DNA of 64,000 nucleotides from assembly GCF_032911445.1 (NCBI RefSeq), contig NZ_JAWJEJ010000001.1, forward strand, positions 1,116,001-1,180,000, in the 5' to 3' direction. This document shows, piece after piece, positions 47,354 through 53,950 of this stretch. The stretch's first letter is position 1, and each line of letters opens with the position of its first letter. Origin of the DNA: Sphingomonas sp. HF-S4. GTDB lineage: Bacteria > Pseudomonadota > Alphaproteobacteria > Sphingomonadales > Sphingomonadaceae. Below the pieces are notes generated by a model. It was not told the DNA's origin. It searched no databases and was given only the letters and a program-made list of their open reading frames with translations. The translations under genes and the position numbers were made by a program.

Positions 47354-47998
47354 TCAGGCGTGGTCGATGACGATGCCGTCGATCTCGTTCGCGACATCCT
47401 CGAACGAGTCGACGATCCGCTCGAGATGCTTGAAGATCTCGCGCTCGACGACGAAGCGCAGCGTGTCGCCGTCGCCATATTCCTTGAAGATGCGCTTGAG
47501 GCCTGCGGCATGGATCTCGTCGGCATGCCCTTCCATGCGGACCAGGCGCTCGGTCAGTTCGTGGAGGCGCGCGCTGTTCTGCGCGACGTTGCGCAGCAGC
47601 GGCATCGCTTCGGCAGTAAGCCGCGCGGCGTCGACGACGATCCCCGCCATGTCCTTCATCTCGGGAGCGAAGCTCTCGACTTCGTATAGCGAGATTGCGT
47701 TCACGGTTGCCTGCATCTCGTCGATCGAATCGTCGAGCGCGCCGATCAGGCTGGTGATCGCGCCGCGGTCGAACGGGGTCAGGAAGGTCTTCCGCACGGT
47801 CTGGAGCACTTCGCGGATGATGTTGTCGGCATCATGCTCGCGCTCGATCACTTCGCGGATATGCTCTTCGCGCGCCGGGCCACCTTCGAGCACGCGGGCG
47901 AGCGCGTCGGCGCCCGCCATCACCGTCGTCGAATGCGCCTCGAACAGCTCGAAGAAATTTCCGGTGCGCGGCAGCAGCCGCTGAAACCAGGCAAACAT
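47354..47998 (-). CDS. DUF47 (PhoU-like) Pit accessory protein
   Basis: A 214-residue all-helical protein of the DUF47 family, structurally PhoU-like. ATG 47998, preceded by GAGGTTAGGA, starts MFAWFQRLLPRTGNFFELFE. Helical blocks follow: AREEHIREVIEREHDADNIIREVL (with E-x-x-D/H-D metal-type motif), PFDRGAITSLIGALDDSIDEMQ, and VVEREIFKHLERIVDSFEDVANEIDG. It partners the Pit transporter gene 9 bases downstream. The upstream frame is open through a NUDIX domain, so it may also be made as a fusion. Confidence 0.9.
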   Translation of the reverse strand: MFAWFQRLLPRTGNFFELFEAHSTTVMAGADALARVLEGGPAREEHIREVIEREHDADNIIREVLQTVRKTFLTPFDRGAITSLIGALDDSIDEMQATVNAISLYEVESFAPEMKDMAGIVVDAARLTAEAMPLLRNVAQNSARLHELTERLVRMEGHADEIHAAGLKRIFKEYGDGDTLRFVVEREIFKHLERIVDSFEDVANEIDGIVIDHA

Positions 47999-48550
47999 GG
48001 GTCCTAACCTCGATTTTTCCGCGACGGCGCCGAACATGCCCGTCCGCTGGGTTGCGGCCTTGAATTCCGATGCGCCGAACGAGCGGATGAGGTCGCGCAG
48101 GTCCGGCTCTTCCACGGCGTCCGCCGCCTCCGCCAACGTGAACCAGCGGCGCTCGCGCTGCGACTGCTCCTTCCAACTGTCGAGCTCGCGCGTCACCGCC
48201 AGCGGGAAGACGTCGACGTCCATCATCAGCGACGCGCCGCTGCCGCGCCGCTTGCGGTAGCGATACGAGCCGAGCGGGGTGGGGCATACCGGACCCTGGA
48301 CGCCGGCTTCCTCCTCGGCCTCCTGCGACGCGGCGAGGTGCGGCGCGACGCCCGACATCGCATTGCCCTTCGGGATCACCCAACGGCCGGTGCCGCGCGA
48401 CGTGACCAGCAGGATGCGGACCGAGGTATCGGCCGCGGAATCATCGGTGCGATAGGGAAGGGCGGCGATCTGGCGAATGGCGAGTGTCCGGCGCGCACCG
48501 GCGTGGATCGCCGGGCGCGCCGCAATGGCTCCAAATGCAGCGCATTTCAA
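47354..48550 (-). CDS. In-frame NUDIX-DUF47 fusion ORF
   Basis: The frame before the DUF47 start is open back to about 48550 and encodes a NUDIX hydrolase. After RQIAALPYRTDD it reads ILLVTSRGTGRWVIPKGN, then the Nudix-type stretch AASQEAEEEAGVQGPV (an R-less, shortened E-x-x-E-E-x-G box), a KWEQ-like WKEQSQRERRWFTLAEAADAV, and ends AVAEKSRLGP before MFAWF. No stop codon separates it from DUF47. The only in-frame canonical start is TTG 48550, with no evident ribosome site. It may be a true fusion, or two genes joined by a small indel (GGAAAAATCG at the junction; one A fewer would bring TAG into frame just before the DUF47 ATG). Confidence 0.6.
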   Translation of the reverse strand: MKCAAFGAIAARPAIHAGARRTLAIRQIAALPYRTDDSAADTSVRILLVTSRGTGRWVIPKGNAMSGVAPHLAASQEAEEEAGVQGPVCPTPLGSYRYRKRRGSGASLMMDVDVFPLAVTRELDSWKEQSQRERRWFTLAEAADAVEEPDLRDLIRSFGASEFKAATQRTGMFGAVAEKSRLGPMFAWFQRLLPRTGNFFELFEAHSTTVMAGADALARVLEGGPAREEHIREVIEREHDADNIIREVLQTVRKTFLTPFDRGAITSLIGALDDSIDEMQATVNAISLYEVESFAPEMKDMAGIVVDAARLTAEAMPLLRNVAQNSARLHELTERLVRMEGHADEIHAAGLKRIFKEYGDGDTLRFVVEREIFKHLERIVDSFEDVANEIDGIVIDHA

Positions 48551-48563
48551 GCCGGATGGGGAT

Positions 48564-49304
48564 TCAGCAGGCGGCGAAAGCACGGTCCGCCGCCGCGCGA
48601 CGGGCAGCGGGAAGGTCGTCGTCGATCGTCGGCATTGCCGTAGCCGAGCGCATGCGGAAATGGGTACCGATCGCGCCCCGGCGGCGGATCTGGAGCTTCT
48701 CCAGGATATTGTGGATGTGGTTCTTGACCGTCGCCGGGCCAATCCGCAGCTCGATCGCGATCTCTTTGTTGGACAGACCCTCGGAGGCGAGCGCGGCGAT
48801 CTCGCGCTCGCGCCGGGTGAGCGCGGCCACGGGCGGGGGGGTGGCAACGGTGCCCGAGAGGGCGGCGACGCGGCGGCAGAGCATCGCGACCAGCTGAGGC
48901 GGGCAGCCGACCTCGCCGGCGATCGCCTGCTCGATCGCCCGTTCGAGCTCGGCGAGCGTGCCGTCGCGCCCGACAAAGCCGATGAGCCCCGCCTCTGCGC
49001 AGGCGACGCTTGTCTGCGCGCTGCCGATCCCGAAACCGACGATCGGCAGCGGTGGGCGGATCGCGTGGAGCCGCCGTGCGACCACCAGCGATTCAGGCGC
49101 CGACGCGTCGAGCAGCACCGCATCGACGCCGAGCGTCGGCAGCTGCGCCACGGCCTCGATCCCGCTCAGCGCAGCGGCGATCGTCATCCGTTCCGATTGC
49201 GCGAGACCGCGCGCGACGCCCTCGCGATACAGCAGCACGTCGCTGACCACGAGAACGCGGATCGTGCGGCGGCCATTCGCGGCCCGGGCCTGACTCGTCA
49301 TCAT
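48564..49304 (-). CDS. LuxR/NarL-type response regulator
   Basis: A 246-residue regulator. The N-terminal receiver domain opens RVLVVSDVLLYREGVARGLAQ, and has a phosphoacceptor-type aspartate in VDAVLLDASAPESL. The usual acidic pair after the first strand is replaced (VVSDV), so phosphorylation is doubtful. The C-terminal LuxR HTH is LTRREREIAALASEGLSNKEI, then IELRIGPATVKNHIHNILEKL, with RRRGAIGTHF continuing. It diverges from the contractile-injection operon 480 bases away and could control it. It overlaps nothing, and no histidine kinase is nearby. Confidence 0.85.
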   Translation of the reverse strand: MMTSQARAANGRRTIRVLVVSDVLLYREGVARGLAQSERMTIAAALSGIEAVAQLPTLGVDAVLLDASAPESLVVARRLHAIRPPLPIVGFGIGSAQTSVACAEAGLIGFVGRDGTLAELERAIEQAIAGEVGCPPQLVAMLCRRVAALSGTVATPPPVAALTRREREIAALASEGLSNKEIAIELRIGPATVKNHIHNILEKLQIRRRGAIGTHFRMRSATAMPTIDDDLPAARRAAADRAFAAC

Positions 49305-49784
49305 CGTTCACAACTCCGAACGCGTGAGAACGCCAGTTGCAGGCTGTCGGGAAACAAGAATCTCCAGTCTCCCCGCCCGCAAATAACGAACTGGTAAACG
49401 TCAAATTGTCTGGCCCGAGGTCCGCCTTGTCGCGAATTGCATCCAGTGCAGGGCGCGGCGGTGCAGGGAACCTATCACGGCTCCGGGTTTTGCGTAAAGG
49501 GCGTAACGACCGATTTCCGGGGAGCTGGCCTGATCCTGCCCACTCGGCGGGGAGTTTGCCGTACCGAAGGATCTAGACCTTCTGGTCTATCCGCATTGAA
49601 ATCGCAGGACTGTTCCTTTGGCGGTCCGCATTTCTACGCCTCGTATGTTTCCGCAAATGGTCCGGCCCGCTGCATGGGCCGTTTGCCGTCCGTCCGGTCG
49701 ATTGGCCCGAATCCCTCGCGCTCTAAGCTGCAGCCGTTCGCTTCGGAGGAGGGGAAGATTGCGACTCGCATTCAGCTCGGCCCG
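49305..49784. promoter_or_regulatory. Intergenic control region upstream of the CIS operon
   Basis: 480 bases with no convincing gene. A perfect palindrome TAGACC-TTCT-GGTCTA lies at 49574-49589. A strong ribosome-binding-like run GGAGGAGGGG lies at 49745-49754, 27-40 bases before the first ATG of the operon. AT-poor, without obvious -10 and -35 elements. The region separates the divergent LuxR-type gene from the CIS operon and should hold promoters for both. Confidence 0.5.
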
Positions 49785-50093
49785 ATGCCCACGATGCTCA
49801 GCGAGATCGTGGGGCAGATGCTAGACGGTCGCGACATCGTGATCGCCGGCCCCAGCGCGCCGGGCACCGATGCGCTCGCCGCCGCACGCGCGCTGGGTGC
49901 GCAGCTGCTCGTCGTCCAGTCCGAGGCGGACGATCGGACGATCGAGCAGATCTTCGCGCTCCCCGAGCTGACCATCCTGATGATCTCGAGCGACGGGCGC
50001 CAGGGCCGGATCGTCAGCTTCGCCCAGCAACCGGTGTCGCTCGATCGCGCGTCGATGGCGGTGCTGGTCGCGCCCAGCGCGGGACACGCCTGA
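49785..50093 (+). CDS. Small receiver-like protein heading the CIS operon
   Basis: A 102-residue protein from ATG 49785: MPTMLSEIVGQMLDGRDIVI, then AGPSAPGTDALAAARALGAQ and LLVVQSEADDRTIEQIFALP, ending SLDRASMAVLVAPSAGHA. The beta-alpha pattern and the first strand (DIVIAGPSA) resemble a CheY-like receiver, but the phosphoacceptor is not evident. The strongest ribosome-binding site (GGAGGAGGGG) is placed for an in-frame ATT at 49758, which would add nine residues; the start is therefore uncertain. TGATG overlap with the cap gene puts it in the operon. Function unknown; it could regulate assembly. Confidence 0.6.
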   Translation: MPTMLSEIVGQMLDGRDIVIAGPSAPGTDALAAARALGAQLLVVQSEADDRTIEQIFALPELTILMISSDGRQGRIVSFAQQPVSLDRASMAVLVAPSAGHA

Positions 50094-50677
50094 TGGCGAA
50101 CTATCGCGCCATCGCCGCCGCCAGCACCACCATCCTGGGGCTGCTGCGCGATCGCTTCCCCAATGGCGATTTCGGCGGGCCGCTGACGATCGAGCTGTAC
50201 CAGGCCAAGGACTTCGCCACGCCGATGAAGGAGGGGATCGCGATCTGCCTGTGGCGCGTCGCCCCCAACATCTCGCGCCGGGCGCTCGGCCCGCGTACCG
50301 ACATCCACGGCCGGCGCTTCAAGCCTTCGCTGCCGATCGACCTCTTCTACCTGCTCGTGCCCTATGCCGACGATGCCGAGCGCCAGCAGCGGCTGCTCGG
50401 CTGGATGCTGCGCGCGATGCACGAGCTGGGCCCGCTGGTCGCCAGCGAGCTCAACCATTTCCTCGCCGAGAGCGACATCTTCGCGGAGGCCGAGACGCTC
50501 GACATGGTCAACGATCCGCTGGCGATCGCCGACCAGCTGACGCTGTGGGACCGGATCAAGCACATGCCCCCCGCAGCGACCTATGCGATGCGGATGCTGC
50601 TGCTCGACAGCGACGAGACGCTCGACGAATATCCCATCGTCACCGAGCGCGCGATCGACCTGGGCGTGCTCGCATGA
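50093..50677 (+). CDS. CIS cap protein, DUF4255 (Pvc16/Afp16-like)
   Basis: A 194-residue protein of the DUF4255 family, which in phage-tail-like systems caps the distal end of the tube and sheath. Family features are the N-terminal YRAIAAASTTILGLLRDRFP helix and the middle ICLWRVAPNISRRALGPR. A lower block reads KPSLPIDLFYLLVPYADDAERQQRLLGWMLRAM and the C-terminal region DRIKHMPPAATYAMRML. It is flanked by the receiver-like gene and an accessory gene with one- to four-base overlaps. The cap role follows from the family; it is not proven here. Confidence 0.85.
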   Translation: MANYRAIAAASTTILGLLRDRFPNGDFGGPLTIELYQAKDFATPMKEGIAICLWRVAPNISRRALGPRTDIHGRRFKPSLPIDLFYLLVPYADDAERQQRLLGWMLRAMHELGPLVASELNHFLAESDIFAEAETLDMVNDPLAIADQLTLWDRIKHMPPAATYAMRMLLLDSDETLDEYPIVTERAIDLGVLA

Positions 50678-51552
50678 TCGCGGTGCGCGTCCTCGACCGG
50701 ATCTCGCGGCCCGCGCCGATCGGCATCCGCTTCCGCGATGTCGCGACCGGCGGGTTCGTCGGCGACGGGCTGCGCGTGACGGTCACCTCGGTGCGCAATC
50801 CCGCGCGCCGCGCGCTGCTCGAGGCCAATGCCAAGGCGGTGTGGTACGCGAACCGCTTCCCCGGATTCTCGGACGCAGCGTTGGGCGGCCCCGATTGGGA
50901 AGCACTCCAGCAGCCCTGCCTGGTCGAAGTCGACGACGCGTATGGCCGCTTCCTGCCGCTGCGCATCGTGCTCGATTTGCCCCAGCGCGGGCTGGTCGAC
51001 TGGCCGGGCTGGGGCGATCTGCCGCCTGATCCGCTATTGCCGCTCGCCAATGACGACAGCCCGCCGGCGATCTCGCCCGAGACGCTGCCGCTCTTCTCGG
51101 CGCCCGGGCGAAGCCTGCCCGCGCCGCTCGCCGAGATACGCTGCCAGCTCGAGCGCGACGATGGCGGTCCCGCAGCCTGGGCGCTGCTCACCGCGTCGCA
51201 TGGCGGCACCGTCCGCGCGATCGGCCAGGCCGATGCGCAGGGCAGGGCAGTCCTTTTCTTCGCCTATCCCGAGCGTCCGCGACCCTCGCTCGCCACCTCG
51301 CCGCCGGCGATTACCGACTTCCGCTGGTCGATCGAGCTCGCCGCTTATTGGGACGGTCTCGATCCCGCCGAGCCGCCCGAATTCGCCGCGCTGATGGCGC
51401 AGCTCGATCATCCGCGCACGCTGTTCGCATCCACCGCTTCGCCGCCCGAGCCGCTGCCCTCGCAACTGCTCAGCTTCGGGCGCGGCCTCGTGCTGCGCAC
51501 CGAATCCACTCCCGATGGCCCGTCCTCCTCTCTCCTCATGGCGGCGTCATGA
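50674..51552 (+). CDS. CIS-associated beta-rich accessory protein
   Basis: A 292-residue protein directly after the cap gene (ATGA overlap). The first part reads IGIRFRDVATGGFVGDGLRV and WYANRFPGFSDAALGGPDWE, suggesting a carboxypeptidase-regulatory-like or FN-like beta domain. Then come a YGRFLPLRIVLDLPQRGLVDWPGW segment and a second beta-rich half (about residues 165-245). The C-terminus is low-complexity (SSSLLMAAS). I do not recognise a named family. Similar proteins next to DUF4255 genes would suggest a cap-associated role. It is followed by 19 bases with its own ribosome site for sheath 1. Confidence 0.6.
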   Translation: MIAVRVLDRISRPAPIGIRFRDVATGGFVGDGLRVTVTSVRNPARRALLEANAKAVWYANRFPGFSDAALGGPDWEALQQPCLVEVDDAYGRFLPLRIVLDLPQRGLVDWPGWGDLPPDPLLPLANDDSPPAISPETLPLFSAPGRSLPAPLAEIRCQLERDDGGPAAWALLTASHGGTVRAIGQADAQGRAVLFFAYPERPRPSLATSPPAITDFRWSIELAAYWDGLDPAEPPEFAALMAQLDHPRTLFASTASPPEPLPSQLLSFGRGLVLRTESTPDGPSSSLLMAAS

Positions 51553-51571
51553 AACACCAAGGAGAAAACTG

Positions 51572-53482
51572 ATGCCCGAATATCTCGCGCCTGGCGTGTT
51601 CGTGGAGGAAGTCTCCTTCCGCGCGAAATCGATCGAAGGCGTTTCCACCACCACCACCGGCTTCGTCGGCGCGACGCGCTATGGCCCGATCGACATCGAG
51701 CCCGAGATCGTCACCAGCCTGGTCGAGTTCGAACGCGCCTATGGCGGCAAGTCCAAGCTCACCTTCTCCGACGGCGGCGAGACCGACAACTACACCTGGA
51801 ACGCCGTCCGCGCGTTCTTCGAAGAGGGCGGCAAGCGCTGCTATGTCGCCCGCGCCTACACCCCCTCGGCAGACACGCCGTGGGATGGCTATGCCATCGC
51901 CGACACCGCCACGATCGAGGACGGCTCGCCCCCCGACCAGCTCGACTTCGCGGTGCGTGCGCGCTTCCCCGGCCAGGCCGGCAATGGCCGCGTCACCTTC
52001 ACCCTCGCGCTCGGGCAGAACCGGCTCGCGCGCAATCCCGACGACACCGTATCGCTGAAGGGCACTGCCGACCGCGACGTGGTCTGGGTCGGCGCGCCGG
52101 TCAACGGCTTCCGCCTGCTGCTGTGGGACCAGCTCAACCGCGTCTGGAAGCTCGGCGAGGCCGACGACACGCTCGACAGCGCCGACGAGGTCGGACCGCT
52201 GTTCCCGGCGCCGGCGGATCCCGACGACGACGATCTCGATATCCGCGTGGTCACCGTCACGGTCACGGTCGAGCCGCTGACCAACGACCTGCCGACCTTC
52301 GTCGCCACCGAGCTGCCGCTCGATCCGCTCCACGAGCGGGGCGGCGCGCCGGATTCGCTGTTCGCCTATTTCGCCGAAACCCCGGCGAGCCTGTCGCGGG
52401 CGCGGACGATCCCGATCGTGATCGGCGCCTATGCCAATAACGGTCTCGATGTGCTCGACGATCTGCGCGACCTGCACGATCTAAACGTGCTGACCTCGCC
52501 GCCCGAGCAGCTCGACACGCTGCTGCGCGATCCCGAAAGCAGCAACGCCGCGCGCAGCGTCGTCGTGCGGCTCACCGGCGGCCATGACGGCGCGACGCCG
52601 CTCCCCATCGCCTATGCCGGCGAGACCAATGCGACGACCAATCGCTCCAGCGGGCTCGTCGCGTTCGAGGCGCTGGAGGACATCTCGATCGTCGCCGCGC
52701 CGGGCGGGATGGTGACCGAGACGCCGCGCTCGCGGGCGATCATCGCCAATTTGATCGGGCATGCCGAGCGGATGAAATACCGGATCGCGGTGATCGACAG
52801 CGCCAAGGGCCAGACGATCTCCGAGGTGCGCGCGCTGCGGGCGCTCTACGACAGCAGCCACGCGGCATTCTATTATCCCTGGGTGCGGATCCTCGATCCG
52901 CTGACGGGGCAGGAGAACCATTACCCGCCCTGCGGCTTCGTCGCCGGCATCTATGCCCGCAACGACACCAATCGCGCAGTCTACAAGGCGCCGGCCAACG
53001 AAGTCGTGACCCTCGCGATCGGCTTCGAGACCCTGCTCAACAAGGCGCATCAGGAGGTGCTGAACCCGGAAGGGATCAACTGCTTCCGCTTCTTCGAGGG
53101 CCGCGGCATGCGGCTCTGGGGCGCGCGGACGATGTCGAGCGATCCCGAGTGGAAATACGTCAATCTGCGGCGCTATTTCGCCTATCTCGAACGCTCGATC
53201 GACAAGGGCACCCAATGGGCGGTGTTCGAGCCCAATGGCGAGCGGCTCTGGGCGAACGTCCGCTCGACGATCCAGGATTTCCTGCTCAACGAGTGGCAGA
53301 ACGGCGCGCTGCTGGGCGACAAGCCCGACAAGGCCTTCTTCGTGAAGTGCGACCGCTCGACCATGTCGCAGAACGATCTCGATAACGGCCGGCTGGTCTG
53401 CCTGGTCGGAGTCGCGCCGCTGCGTCCCGCCGAATTCGTCATCTTCCGCATCGGCCAGTGGACGGCCGACCGCAAGATCTGA
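51572..53482 (+). CDS. CIS contractile sheath protein 1
   Basis: The main sheath subunit, contracting to drive the tube. The 636-residue protein has the N-terminal tail-sheath opening YLAPGVFVEEVSFRAKSIEGV, then STTTTGFVGATRYGPI. A variable middle domain (about residues 100-340) includes DPDDDDLDIRVVTVTVTVEP. The C-terminal sheath core is APGGMVTETPRSRAIIANLIGH, YYPWVRILDPLTGQENHYPP, CGFVAGIYARNDTNRAVYKA, WKYVNLRRYFAYLERSIDKG and WAVFEPNGERLWANVRSTI. A strong AAGGAG lies eight bases before ATG 51572. It is larger than minimal sheaths (about 480 residues) because of the middle insertion. Followed by tube 1. Confidence 0.95.
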   Translation: MPEYLAPGVFVEEVSFRAKSIEGVSTTTTGFVGATRYGPIDIEPEIVTSLVEFERAYGGKSKLTFSDGGETDNYTWNAVRAFFEEGGKRCYVARAYTPSADTPWDGYAIADTATIEDGSPPDQLDFAVRARFPGQAGNGRVTFTLALGQNRLARNPDDTVSLKGTADRDVVWVGAPVNGFRLLLWDQLNRVWKLGEADDTLDSADEVGPLFPAPADPDDDDLDIRVVTVTVTVEPLTNDLPTFVATELPLDPLHERGGAPDSLFAYFAETPASLSRARTIPIVIGAYANNGLDVLDDLRDLHDLNVLTSPPEQLDTLLRDPESSNAARSVVVRLTGGHDGATPLPIAYAGETNATTNRSSGLVAFEALEDISIVAAPGGMVTETPRSRAIIANLIGHAERMKYRIAVIDSAKGQTISEVRALRALYDSSHAAFYYPWVRILDPLTGQENHYPPCGFVAGIYARNDTNRAVYKAPANEVVTLAIGFETLLNKAHQEVLNPEGINCFRFFEGRGMRLWGARTMSSDPEWKYVNLRRYFAYLERSIDKGTQWAVFEPNGERLWANVRSTIQDFLLNEWQNGALLGDKPDKAFFVKCDRSTMSQNDLDNGRLVCLVGVAPLRPAEFVIFRIGQWTADRKI

Positions 53483-53493
53483 GGAGAGCCAGC

Positions 53494-53946
53494 ATGGCCG
53501 TCTTTCGCGATCGTCCGTACGTCCAGTTCAACTTCCTCGTCGATATCGGCGACGGCAACACCGAGGGGCCGGCCGCCGGCTTCCAGGAGTTGTCGGGCAT
53601 CGGCATGGAAGTGACCGTCTCGGAGTACCGGACCGGGAACTCCCGCGAGAATTCGGTGATGAAGATCACCGGGATGAACAAGTCGACCGACGTCACGATG
53701 AAGCGCGGCGTGATCGGGTCGCTCAATCTCTACCAGTGGCTCGACGATATCCGGAACGGCAACCAGAACGCCTTCCGCACGGTCAAGGTCACGCTGCAGA
53801 ACGAGGACCACAGCGCCGCGGTGGTGACGTGGAAGCTGCTCCGCGCGCGGATCATCAAGTCGACGATGGGGCCCTTCAACGCCAAGGGCACCGACGTGGC
53901 GATGGAGGAGATGGTCCTCGCCTACGAACGGCTTGAGATGGAGTGA
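53494..53946 (+). CDS. CIS inner tube protein 1 (gp19-like)
   Basis: Small hexamer-forming subunit of the inner tube. The 150-residue protein has the T4 gp19/Hcp-like fold: MAVFRDRPYVQFNFLVDIGD, GAGFQELSG-like AAGFQELSGIGMEVTVSEYR, the long ENSVMKITGMNKSTDVTMKRG and FNAKGTDVAMEEMVLAYERLE. A GAGGAG-type ribosome site precedes ATG 53494. Paired with sheath 1 (12 bases apart), it is likely the major tube. A second tube gene follows sheath 2. Confidence 0.94.
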   Translation: MAVFRDRPYVQFNFLVDIGDGNTEGPAAGFQELSGIGMEVTVSEYRTGNSRENSVMKITGMNKSTDVTMKRGVIGSLNLYQWLDDIRNGNQNAFRTVKVTLQNEDHSAAVVTWKLLRARIIKSTMGPFNAKGTDVAMEEMVLAYERLEME

Positions 53947-53950
53947 CGCC

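Noticed and set aside
49437..49784. N-terminal extension of the receiver-like protein back to 49437
   Set aside because: The added sequence has no ordered features and spans the likely promoter region; initiation is more likely at 49758 or 49785.
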